A stretch of 64,000 nucleotides of DNA from NCBI GenBank assembly GCA_016858145.1, contig JAEHOE010000236.1, positions 25,343-89,342 of the forward strand, given 5' to 3'. Position 1 is the first letter of the stretch; every line of letters starts with the position of its first letter. The notes under the pieces are model-generated. The model saw nothing but the letters and a program-made list of their open reading frames with translations, was not told the origin of the DNA and made no database searches. The position numbers were made by a program, and so were the translations under genes. This stretch comes from Edaphochlamys debaryana. Taxonomy: Eukaryota; Chlorophyta; Chlorophyceae; Chlamydomonadales. This document shows, piece after piece, positions 32,271-44,000 of this stretch.

Positions 32271-35200
32271 TCAGCGCCCCCCCTTGGGCCCCTTGGCCAG
32301 GCGTATCTCCGGGAAGCAGTCGGCCAGGGTCTTGGCGGGGCGGGTGGGGTCGGTCTGGCGCAGCAGCGAGGCGGTATAGCAGGGCAGCTCCAGCACGTGG
32401 CCGTCGCGCTCCACCTGGGGGGGGGAGGGGGGGAGGGGTGTAGCGTGCGTGTGTGTTTCGGGGCCAGGCGGGAGCGTGAGAGGTCGGAGTGCTGCTGAGG
32501 GCGAGGTACGTGGGTCGGCTGCACGTGGAGGGAGGTACGCAGGTGCCCGGCTGTTGGAAGCCGCGATCCTCCCTCCTGCCACCCCCTCCCCGTGCCCCCC
32601 ACCTTGAGCTTGGTCGCCTTGCACACAGCGCCCAGCTGCTGCAGCGCCTGGGCCAGCTTGGGGGCGTCCATCTGGGGGGAGGGGGGAGGGGGGGGGGAGG
32701 GGGGAGGGGGGGGAGGGGAAGAGCGGAGTGAAGCGTCGCAAGGGGGGTTCAGGGAGCACTGCGAGATGAGGCACAGGTCAATCCCTCCATGGGAGACGGG
32801 CGGGGCGGAACGAGCGGCACCAGCGAGTAAGGCCCTTCGCCACGGTCCCTCCCCCCTCCAAGCCCGACTCCTGCCGCAGCTGCCAACACTCACCCCGCCC
32901 CCCCCTCCCCCCCACCTTGAGCCCCCTCCTCAGCTCCTCGAACTGCTCCCGGTCCATGAAGCCCTCCTCCAGCACCAGCGCCGCCGCCAGCACGTAGCCC
33001 AGCAGCAGCGCCTTGAGCGCGTCGGGGCGCTCGTAGCGCACGCCGCGGAGGGGGTCGGAGCTGGGGGGGGAGGGGGGGGCCGGGGCAGTCAGGGGCGTGG
33101 GCGCAGGCGAACAAGGCCCACCCATGAACCACTTAGTCACGGCAACCTCCCATGTCCTGCCCTGCCTGACCGTAACCGCCCCTGCCCCGCGCCTGCCTTG
33201 CAACCCCCCGTCCCTTCCTGATCCCCCCTTCCTAATCCCCCGCCCCCCCGCCTCCCCCCTCACGTGCGCACGTAGAACTTGGCCAGCAGGTGCTCCGCCA
33301 GCGGCTCCGAGCGCACACGCAGCTCCTTGAGCGCGGAGGCCAGGCCCTCCTCCTTGACCACCAGCACGGGCTTGGCCTGGGGGGGGTGGGGCGGCGTCAG
33401 AGGGCTGTGGGCGAGTGCGCGTGAAGAGGAGCCGCCCAAGCTTATACCAATGCCCTCAGCCTGCCTTTCCTCCTATCCCCCCTCCCCCCCTCGCCTGCAG
33501 CCTCAGCAGGGTGCCCAGCAGCGCCAGGTAGCGGGCCCGGGTGCGGGCGCGGGGCCGGGCCGCGGGGTCGGTGGAGCGCTGCAGCTGCCGCAGCAGGGGC
33601 AGGCGGGAGAGCACGTAGGGATGCACCTGGGGGGGGGAGGGGAGGGGGAGGGACGGGCGGGTGGGTTGGGTTGAGAGCTACGCGGGAGACGCGCACAGGA
33701 GGGGGGCAGGCCCTCAGCGGGCGCCCCCGGGGTGGCCCCAGCACAGCAGGCCCCGGCCCCACCCGAGCCCCGCACCCACCGACTCCTTCTGTGCGGCCTC
33801 CTGGGCGGCCTGGGGGGAGGGAGGGGTTGAGGGCGGAGGGTGGGGACAGCCACACATGAGTGAAGGGGCCAAGGGGCGGACCTGCAGGAGCGGGGCTGTG
33901 CAGGCGCTAGGCAACGGGTCCTCGTCGCCCCCCGGGTTCAACAGCGAGCAAGTCCACGCAGCAACGGTCCCTCGCCCCCGCAGAGCCCCGTCCGGAATCT
34001 CCCACGGGTCCCCAACACCCCCGTCCGAAAGGGCTCCCTGTCCACCGCTCTGCTCCTCGCTATGAGAGTACCTTCCTCCGAACTCCACCCGCTCCCCCTT
34101 CCCCCCACCCCCCCACCTCCTCGTCCTCCGCCAGCTTGAACATGGTCCCCACGTTCAGGTCCTTGAGCAGCGCCTCCGCGGCGGCAGCGGCCCCCGCCCC
34201 CGCGCCCGCCTCGGGCCCCGGGCCCAGCAGCAGCTCCAGGGGGTAGGCGGCCGAGGGGTGCGTGGCCGAGGGGTCGTGCGGGGGGATGGTGCGGTGGGAG
34301 AAGGCGCGGCGCTGGACCTGCGGGGGTGGGGCGCGGGAGGGGGGGGGGGCGGGAGGGGGAGGTGCGTGTGGGGTGAGGTGGGAGGAGGGCAGGTACGCCC
34401 CGCAGCGCCCCGGACGCACTGGCCTGCGTGCCCGCCTTCCCCTCAGCAGCGGGCGGAGGAGCTACCGTCACAGCACGGTGCCCCGCGCTCCCCCCCTCCG
34501 CGGAGCATGCATCATGCATCATGCAGCACGCAGCACGCACCCAGGCCGGCGCACCCCTCCGTCCCCTCCCCCCCCCTCACCTCCTCCTTGGTGAGCCCCT
34601 CGCCCTGCCCCTTGGCCGCCACCTCCCCCAGCAGCTCCTTCACCGCCTCCCCCCCGCTGATGCGGTCGGCCGCCACCACCCCCGCCTCGCGGGCCGTCAG
34701 CTGCCGCCGCCGCCGGGTGGAGCCGAACTCGTCCACCAGCCTGCGTTGGGGGGGGGGGGAGCGGGAGGATGGGAAGGGGGCGGGGGGGAAGGGCCGGGAG
34801 GTGAGCCAGGGCGCAGATGGTTTGCACGCTTCCATCCTTGCAGCCTTGATCGATACACGCTCGGGGCTCCCTACGTCATGCAGACGCTGCGGCTGGCCCC
34901 GCTCCTGCACCTCAGTGCTCCTGCCATCCCTCCTCTCCCCTCCATTCCCCCCGGGCCCCACCGCTTGGCCGCCAGCTTGCGCACTTCGCGGCTGCCTTCG
35001 TCGTCCTCCGCGCCCGCACCCGTGGGGGCGTAGACCAGGCCGGGGAGCCTTGGGGGGGGGGCAAGGGGGCAGGGGCGGCTTAGGGGAGACTCACGAGGCG
35101 TGCTGGGCGAAACACGGGCCCTGCACGTGAGGGTCTCAGGCCTGTCAACCCGCAGCTCTATCCCTATCAGGGCGCCCTTCTCACGCTGTTAGTCCTCTAT

Positions 35201-35638
35201 TTGATGAGATACCGCACCCCGTCTGAGCCCAGGAGGTCAGGTCAGGCCAGGTGGGGGCCGGGAGGGGCCGGCCAAGCACGTCACGCACCTGGAGTCGAGG
35301 CGGAAGAGGCGGTCCCCCGCAACGCCCAGCAGCTGCAGCTTGGCCGCCCCAGGCCGGTATACGGCCAGGGCGTAGGAGCAGGGCTGCACGCCCGCGTTCT
35401 CGTCCGCGTCGCTGCGCCCCACGTACTCGATTTGGCCGCCGAGAGCGGCATGCACCAGCTCCACGCTGCTGTGCTGAGTCCTCCGCGAGTGCAACGTATA
35501 CTTGCAGCGCTTCACAGCTGTCTGCTCGGCTTCTGGGGACGCGTCGCCGGCGTCCGAAAGCACGCTCGGCAGGTAGCAGACGGGCGCATTGCCGGCGGCG
35601 TGCTCCACCGCTACCCTTTGGCGCTTGGCTGTAGACAT
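32271..35638 (-). CDS. RPA49: RNA polymerase I subunit A49 (POLR1E/PAF53-like)
   Basis: Pol I-specific subunit; in yeast it forms a TFIIF/TFIIE-like heterodimer with A34.5 in the nucleolus and promotes rRNA synthesis. Start ATG at 35638, stop 32271. Exons include 35638-35289, 35048-34962, 34740-34581, 34317-34117, a 30-base micro-exon 33809-33780, about 33627-33498, about 33379-33265, about 33060-32918, about 32672-32603 and about 32415-32271, giving roughly 475 residues, close to the family size. The N-terminal dimerisation half has the typical SYALAVYRPGAAKLQLLG and DRLFRLDS. The C-terminal tandem winged-helix half has ALKALLLGYVLAAALVLEEG and MDAPKLAQALQQLGAVCKAT. The intron after LRLQ near 33497 starts with GC rather than GT, a minor but normal donor class. 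Assignment rests on overall pattern rather than a catalytic motif. Confidence 0.78.
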
Positions 35639-38057
35639 CGTTATACGGGCCTAGATAAGCAGTTTCATGAGCAAACGGTTCCCGTGTTCAGGCGGCGCGA
35701 CAGGCGGCGAAGGCACGCTCGCTTTCGTGGATACCTGGTCCTAGCGTTCAACAGCTCTGTGATGACTGAAATCTACTTCACAGTTCCATCAAGCGAGCTG
35801 CCGTGCCGACCGATCGCCGTGTCAAACCCTTGCCCGCCGCTGGTGTCGCGACCCGCCACCTCCCGCTCCGTCTTGCCAGAGGGTACAGCTCATACCTCCC
35901 TGCAACTATTTCGGCAGTGCTTTCACTATGCTTGCATTGCGGCCCGAAGACGTGCCACGGCCACCCCGAGACATCGGCCCGTCCAGCATCGACGACCGCG
36001 GTGGTGAGGGCAGGAGAGGCCTCTCCCCGATTTTCCAAACCCCCCAGGCCCCATGCCGGCAACTCCAGCATTAGCCGTATCCAGCCGCATCACCGACTAC
36101 CATAGCGTGGTTATGCTGCCGGTACTTGCGTAGGGAAGCAGACGTGTCCCTGTAGCCCATACGGGGGGCCTGGCCTCCCACTTCCCCGTCAACCTGGCTG
36201 CGCCAAGGGGGACTGCCGGGGGGCGTGACTCCTGTCGCAGGCCGGTTCGGGCTGTCGGGCAGCCTGGGCTCACGCAGCTCCTGCCGCGTGAAGTCATGGG
36301 GGAGCCGGCCAAGCACATATAACGCCAAGGGATACAATGGGGGCGCGGCTGCACAAATTCGCTCGGCCTGCAAGCGCGCGCGCGACAATTTACACAGGCT
36401 GATGGGGGCGGGGGCTGCGAGCGCACGGCTCCCCTCACGAAAGACCCGCCACACAGCTACCACAGAGAGCATACGCTTCAGCATAACAACCACGCCTGTG
36501 CCCACTCGTCGCCCAGGCGCCCCACCCCAAGACTCCGCCGCCCTCCGCCCTGCCCTTACACCAGCCCTCCGTCCCGGCACCCCTCCTCCACCCTCCAGCC
36601 AGGCATGAGCGAAGCGAGCAGCCGCCGCTGCGCGCCTGCCCGCTGCCGCCGCCTTCTCGTTGCGAGACTCCCGCAATCGACCAATAACCCACGATCCGGC
36701 ACAGCCCGGTCCGACGTCAGCCCTGTGGCGCTCGAGGCCACAGGGGCGCGCGCAGGGGGGGCAGCAGTACGGCGCGCAGCGCAACATACCGCTGCCCCGC
36801 ACTGCTCGCCCAACTCCATAAGAACTCCATTATAAAGCTTAGCTCAGCACTACGAAAGGTGCATGCCACCCGCCAATCCGCACGGCCCCGCGCGACCAGC
36901 TCCGCCGCCCGGGGGCCCCGCCCCCGGGGCCAACGGCGTCAGGGCGGCCGCGGGGGCCGTATCTTGCCTTCCAGCCCTACCACCGGTTCAGGGGCCGGCC
37001 CCTGACCGTTCGCACTCCAAGACTAGCAGTTTAGTCGGGGATGCATGACGTGGCTTGGGTGACGCAGCGCGATATCCCCGACCGAAACGGTCGCGGGCGA
37101 AAGTGATCACCTCAGTGATCAACCCACACTAACCATGCCTTACTAGACCCCACTCGGTGAACATTGGGTAACCAAAGTCCCCAAAAGCCCCGGAAAGAAA
37201 GCGCCCCCCCCCCCCTCTTCTGTCCCGCATGAGCAAGTCCCATGCGCCAATAAGCCCTCGCACGGAATACACGTCCATCCATACATGGATTTAGCCAGCC
37301 GAACACAGAAGTCATACGTAGCCAAAAGATGAGTCCTCGGGCCCCCTGAGGCCTAACCGCTCGAGACCACAGGCTCGAGCCAGCCATACCCTTTCCGTGA
37401 TCCAGCAGGCGCCAGCCAATTCAACCAATTGCGCCGCAGAGCCTAATACAACCAGTGCCAAACATTATTTGAGGCAGACCACCGGTAGTCTCGTCCTTAA
37501 CCCTAAACCTTTCGATCCCGCCTATGCTCCAGCCATGCGCCCGCTTAATGGACAGCCCACCCCACCCCAGCCCGCAGCCTCGCCCCTCTTACCCGCCCTC
37601 AAGCCCCAGGCACACAGCCCCCCGCGGACTGCGCCGCTGCCCACCGCCCCGCACACCGCACGCACTCCCCAGCCCCATGCATCCGAGCACAGCGGCTCGC
37701 CACCTTCCCAATGCAAGGTATAGATGACTGTGCTTGCTTTGACTTGGCCCCCATCAATTAGAGCTTGCGAGTCACCATTTGGCACCAGCGGGCCGCCAGC
37801 CCGCAGGCTAAGGATCAGCAGCTCGGCCTTTCGAGGGATTTGGTCATAGGCATTGGGCAGTTGCGCACAATCTTGCTAGGGCTCGCACGGGCGCTTGACG
37901 CCCCCTGTTTGCCTTTTTCTCGTGTCATCCCTTCGTTCGTATCGCTTGCGAGTCCCGGGGGCGAGGCGCTGGTTGCTCGGTCCCTGGCTTTGCCGCGCTC
38001 TCCCCGGCCCGTGCTGCCGTCTCCCTACCACCGAGAGCCCCTCGGCTCCACCGCTCA
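35639..38057. other. 2.4 kb intergenic, no gene recognised
   Basis: Upstream of A49 and downstream of the SBP-box gene, both on the minus strand. Frames up to 240 codons exist but look like GC noise. A perfect short palindrome-like hairpin, tgatcacctcagtgatca, lies near 37105, and TATAAA near 36833 is not followed by a recognisable gene. GC content falls between about 37000 and 37800. Confidence 0.4.
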
Positions 38058-41000
38058 CTACCGCAGCAGGATCGCCAGCAGCGCCGCAATCAGCAAAGCC
38101 AGCAGCGCCGCAGCCGGCCCCGAACCGCCCAGGGGCTGCACCGCCGCCTCCTGCACCGCCGCCGCCGCCGCCCGCTGCGCCGCTCCGACGCTGGCGCCCT
38201 CCAGCGGCGGCGCCTGCTGCTCCCAGCCGTACGCGTCCTCCCACACGCCCTCCTCCCCCTGCGTGGACGCCTGCGTGGAGCCGCCCGAGGACTCCTCGCT
38301 GCGCCGCACACCGCCGCACCCCGACAGCCGCGGGTGGGGCGCCGTGTTGGCGCGGGCCGGAACCGCCCGCACCTGCGCCTCCTCCTCCTCCTGTGCCTCC
38401 TCCACTTCCACGTCGGCCTGCAGCTCCGCCACGACGGCCTCCTCCTCCTCCTCCTCCTCCGCTCCGTTGACCGTGTGCTGCGGCGTCACGGGCGGCTCCT
38501 CCCCGAACACGGCGAAGAAGTTGAGCCCCGGCTGCCCCGCGGCACGGGCCAGGTCGGCGGGGGTGCGGCCCTGCGTGTCGCGCGCCGCCAGCCACGCGTC
38601 CTGCGCCGCGGCGCCCAGGGACAGCAGCAGGCGGGACACCTCGCCGCCGTCGCGGCGGGACAGCGCCGCCGCCAGGTGCAGCGGCGTGGCGGCGCCAGGG
38701 CCCGCGGGCTCCGCCAGGGGCCAGGGGCGGCCGTACGCGTCCGCCCAGTCAAGGGCGGCCATCACCATGTCGGGGCTGCCGCTGGGGGGGAGAGGGGGGT
38801 GGGGGGCAGGGGGGAGGGAGGTTGGATGAGAGACTGCTGGGGCGACTGGGCGCGAAAGACCAGGCGGCAGAGGGCAGAGTGAAGCCACTGTGGATGCGCT
38901 TCCCTGCTCTCTTGCGGCCCGCTCAGCTCGTCCTGCCTGCACCCGCACGTACCTGGCGACGGCGAGGTGCAGCAGCCCCAGCCCCAGGCCCCACAGCCGG
39001 TGCGTGCCGTCGGCGGCCGAGAGCCACTCCCCGCCGGGCCCCAGCTCGGGCGCAGCGTCCAGCGGCTGACCGCTCAGGGGCGGCGGCGGGGGCCCGCCCG
39101 GGCCCAGCCACGCGGGCGCCTCCTCCTCAAACGTGCCCCACGCGGCCGCGTCCGCGCCCGCGCCCCACGCCGCCTCCTCCGCCGCCGAGGGCCCCACCGC
39201 CGCCGCCGTGGCCGCCACGATGGCTCCGTCCGTGGCCCCCGCGGCGCGCAGCAGCACCCGCGTGAAGAGAACCGCCAGGGCGGGAGGCGCCGGGGCCTCC
39301 GCCGCGGCCGCGGGGTCCCACGCCGCCACCGCCGCGGGTGGCAGCCCCAGCGCGGGGGCGTCCATGGCCATGAGCCACTCGAGGAGGCCCGAGGCCAGCA
39401 GGGGCAGGCCCGAGGCGGTCGAGTAGGCCAGCAGCCTGCGGGGTGGGCGGGAGGGTGGGTGGGTGGGAGTGATCCTGTGTTTGACAGTGCATTGCAGCTG
39501 TACAGCGGACGCGCAACCCCGCCCTTGCTGAGGCTGCCCGGGGGGCTGTTCCCACACCGTCCACCCTGCGCCCCGGACCCCGCCCCCCAACACCCACCTG
39601 GCCCCGCTGGCGATCACGCTGCGCCGCACGCCCGGGTGCAGCAGCGGGTGCCCCCCCAGCACCCGCCCGCCCGCCGAGGCGCCCGTGCCGGCGGGCGAGG
39701 CGCGCGAGGCGGCGTCCGGGACCTTGAGCGTGTCGTCGGAGCGGTGGCCGCCCGCGGGGTCGTCCGAGGAGGAGGGGCCGTCGCCGGGGTCGGGGGTGGG
39801 GCCGGGGGCGCCGGGGCGGGCGTGCGAGACGACCGTGTAGGGCGCGGGGCGGCCGGGCAGGGCGCCGCCAGAGGGCCCCGCGGGGGCCTCGGCCTCTGTG
39901 CCCCAGGGCAGTGGCGAGACGCGCTGGTAGGGCCCTGCGCTGCCCGCGCGGCGGCCCTCCTCGAAGCCCACCAGGGACCCCGCCACGGGCGGCGGCAGCC
40001 CCGCCTCCATCGCCAGGGAGGAGCCGCCGGAGCTCAGCGGCCGACTGCCGCCGCCGCTGCCCGGGGCCTCGTAGGGCCCGGGCCCCAGGCCGCCCGCGCC
40101 GGGCCCCAGCAGGCCCGGGACCACTGCGTCGTAGTCGAGCAGCACGCCCAGCTCCAGCAGCAGCCAGCGGGCGCTGCGGGGGGGCGGCGCAGGGGGAGGG
40201 AGGGGATAGGCATCAGCATGGGGGCAAAGTTGCAAGTGACGGGAGCGGGTGCAGAAGAGCACGGCAGGCCATGGCTGCACAGCCCCGGCCCCGCGTCCCC
40301 TGCGTACTGCCCCCTCCCGACGGGGCCCGTCACGCGCCTCGCCCCCCTCCCACCTGGCGGGGTCGCTGCGCCTCAGCCAGCCGTTGATCTCCGCCGCCGT
40401 GGAGGGGTCCTCACAGGCCACCCCCGGGGCCCAGGCGCCCATGACGGCGCAGTCGGGGTGCACCGCCTCAATGGCCACCAGCCCGTGGCGGGGCAGCGCG
40501 GGCACTGCCACCAGCAGGGCGTCCAGGCCCGCGGCCACGGCACCGCCCAGCAGGGGCGGGTCAGCGGGGGGGGCGGGAGCAGCCGGGAGGGCGGCGGCCG
40601 GGATGGGTGTGGGCGCGGAATAGGGCGCAGCGAAGGGCGGGGGCTGGAGCCGGGGCGGGGGCGGCGGCGTGTAGAAGTGCGGGGGCTGCGAGGCCGAGGC
40701 GGAGCGCTGGCGGCGCGTGTCGGCGTGGGGCGGGTGCATGGGGCTGTCCGAGTCGCGGTGGCGCGTGTCCGAGGCGTAGGGCGAGGGCAGGTGGTCCCGG
40801 TCCCGGGGGAAGCCGGGCTGCGAGTACGAGGGGCCGTCGGGGGAGGTGAAGGCGCGGTCCAGGGAGCCGTGGCGCGAGAGCTGCAGCTCCGAGCCGGGCG
40901 CCGAGGAGCGGGCGTAGAGCGAGGGGGCGCGGTGGGAGGAGCTGAAGGAGCCCGAGCAGGAGGACGCGCCGCCGCCCACGGTGGGGGAGTCGGGGGCGGC

Positions 41001-44000
41001 CGAGGCGTCGCCAGAGGTGACCGGCGGCGCCGTGTCGCCCGATACGGGGGGCGTGAGGTGCGCGTGCGAGTGGTGCAGGTGCAGCGAGGGGGGCGGGCGC
41101 AGGGCCATGGGCGGCATGGGCGCGGGCGTGGAGGGCACCTGCACTGCCATCGAGGGCGGGGTCTGGGGCTGCGGCTGGAAGGGCGCGGGCGGCGGCGCCT
41201 GCCCCTGCGCCCCCGCCTGCCCCTGCCCCTGCCCCTGCAGCGCCTGCATGGGCAGCACGGGCCGCAGCTCGTGGGAGCGGCCCCCGCAGCGCGCGAAGAA
41301 GCGGGTGCCGGGGCGGAGCAGGTTGCGGCCAAACACCACGGCCACGGCGGGGGAGCCTGGGGGCGGGGCGGGGGATGGAGGGCCGTCAGGTTGCGCTCGC
41401 TAGCCGGCTGTGTGCACAGGTCGGAACGTGTGCGATATCCCGTGAGGCAGCGGGCTGCTCCAGCACCCTCCCCACCCCGTCCCTTGCCCTCCGCCCTCCC
41501 TCACCGCAGGGCAGGGCCGCCGGCAGCATGGCGCTGACGCTGGGCGCTCGGCCCATGTCCCAGTCCGACACCCAGCGCGCGGCGCCGCCGGCCGTGCCGT
41601 CGTACTCGAACGCGCCCTTGGGCCCCTCGGCCGCCTGCACCACCACCCGCCGCGCCCGCAGCAGCCCGCACGCCTCGAACGCGCCCCGCAGCGCCGCCAC
41701 CGCTGAGCCCAGGTCGCCACCGCCCAGCACGCAGCGCTCCAGGGCGGCTGGGGAGAGGAGGGGGGGGGCGGGGGGGAGCGTTGCGAGCAGAAGGTTTAAG
41801 GTCGGCGCTTACAGCTCGGTGGTGGGCTGGGTGTGGACGGCTGGAGCGCATCCAGTCCCCGCCGCTTAAGTACCCAAAAATCCCTTCTGCCTCGCCGCCT
41901 CACCCTGTCCCCCGCTGTGGCAGATGTTGGCAATGACGTGCACGCAGCCGGGGCGCATAAACACCTGGCGGGGGGACAGAAGGCGAGGGAGCAAGGCGGG
42001 GACGTGAGGCGGACGGGGTGCTCGCTAGCCTGCACAGCCGTCCTTCTCTCGCTTTCCCTCAGCTCCCAGCCCCGTCTCGCCTCCGTCCTCCGTCCCAGTC
42101 CCCTCCCAGACCCTCTTCCCTGCCCTACGCGCCCCCCCTCTCCCCTCCCCCTTGCCCCCCCTCACCTGCATCACGTCCGACTCGGCCGCCATGGCCCACC
42201 TCCGCAGGCGCAGCATGAGGTCCGGCGGCAGGTCCTCGGGCATGCAGGAGAAGAGCTTCAGACACACGCGGGCAGCGATGGCGTCGTCGCGGCCGCCCGC
42301 GCCCGGCAGCAGCCCCTGCAGCAGCCGGGAGCCGCCGCCGCCGCCGCCCTCGCCGCCGCTGAGGTTGGAGCCGCCCGCGTCGCTGCTGCGGTGCTCGCCG
42401 TGCGGGGTCATGCCGTCACCGCCGCCGCCGGGCGCGGTGCCGCTCATGCGGTAGAAGCCGCCGCCGCCTGCCGCCGAGGGGCCGCCCATGGGCCCGCCCC
42501 CCGCCCTCACCGCCACGGGCCCTCCGCCCCCCGACCCCAGCGCGTACTCCTCCAGCAGGGCCATGGCCGACATGCCCCCGGGGCCCGGGTCTAGGGGGCC
42601 GCCGGACAGGGGCGGGTGGGGCGGGCCGCGGCCCGCGTGGCCCATGGAGCCGGGGCCCTCGTGGTACCGCCCCTGCCCCTGGCCCTGGCTGTGGGGGCCG
42701 CTGTGCAGCTGCCCCCCCACGGAGCCCGGGGGGCCCAGGCCGCGGGAGCCCATGGGCGGCCCCAGGTCGCCGCCCATGGAGGCCGAGTTGGCGCTGCTGG
42801 GGCCCTGCACGTCGCCGAAGGGGTCGTCCGGGACCACCCCGGGCCCCGCCAGCATGCGCAGCTGCATCTGCTCCGCGGGCGTGAGGCCCGACATGAAGCC
42901 CGGCTCGGGTCCGGGGCCGTAGGGGCCCGAGCCGGGGCCGGGGCCCAGCAGGGGGTCGTGGTGGAGGGGGTCGGGGCCGGGGGGAGGGCGCAGCTGGGAT
43001 CGCTGGGAGGGGTGCTGCGGGGCCGGGCCGCGCGAGTACTGCTGCTGGTGTTGCTGCTGTTGGGGTTGCTGCTGCTGCTGCTGTTGTTGTTGTTGTTGGG
43101 GGTGGTGTTGGGGGGAGGGGTGCATGGGGTGCATGCCCTGGTGCCCCTGGCCCTGGCCCGAGTGCTGCATCTGGAGCGGCTGCTGCTGCGAGTGCTGTTG
43201 GGGGTGTTGGGAGTGAGGGGGGTAGCCGCCCATCTGCATGCCCTGATGCTGCTGCTGCTGGTACTGCTGCTGCCGCATCAGCGCGGCGCGGCGCTCACGT
43301 ACCTGCAGGGCAGGGCATTCAGGGGCGGAGGGGAGGGGGGTTGAGTACACAGAGCCTGGCGCGTGGGGCGACCACGAGGTGAGCCACAGAACCCAGCCCG
43401 GCAGCGCACATCAAGCGCCCTCAACCAAGACATCCCTGCGTCCAGCCCCCTAGCCCCTTTGCCCCCCTCCCCGCACCCACCATGTAGCTCAGGTCGCTGC
43501 CCTCCATGCCCCGCCCCCGCCCCTGGCCCTGGCCCTGGCCTTGGCCCTGCGGCGGGCCCCGCTGCTGCGGGGGCGCCGCCAGCCCCTGCCCCTGCCCCTG
43601 GCCGCCCGAGTGCAGCAGGCGGCCGCTCCCGCGCACGGGCAGCGGCCCCTCGAAGTCCATGAGGTCCATCAGCTCGCCCGGGCCCTGCGCGTGGCCCTGC
43701 ATCTGCCCCTGCATGCCGGGGCTGGGCGCCTGCCCGTAGCCGCCCTGCCCCTGCCCCTGCCCCTGCCCCTGCGCCTGCATGCCGTGGCCCATGGAGGGCG
43801 AGGGCGAGGCGTCCAGCGGCATCAGCCCCGCCAGCGCCATGTCCTCCAGCCCCGGAGGGGGGCCCAGCGCATAGCCGCTGCTGCCGCGGTGAGGCATGCC
43901 CTGCCCCTGCGCCTGGCCCTGCCCCTGCGCTGTGTTGGCGCGCAGCTGGTCCAGCAGAGTGGAGGCGCCCTCGGACAGCGGCCCGCCCAGACCCGGGTCG

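Noticed and set aside
35201..36007. 268-codon plus-strand frame
   Set aside because: It is mostly antisense to the first exon of the A49 gene and continues into intergenic DNA without recognisable features.
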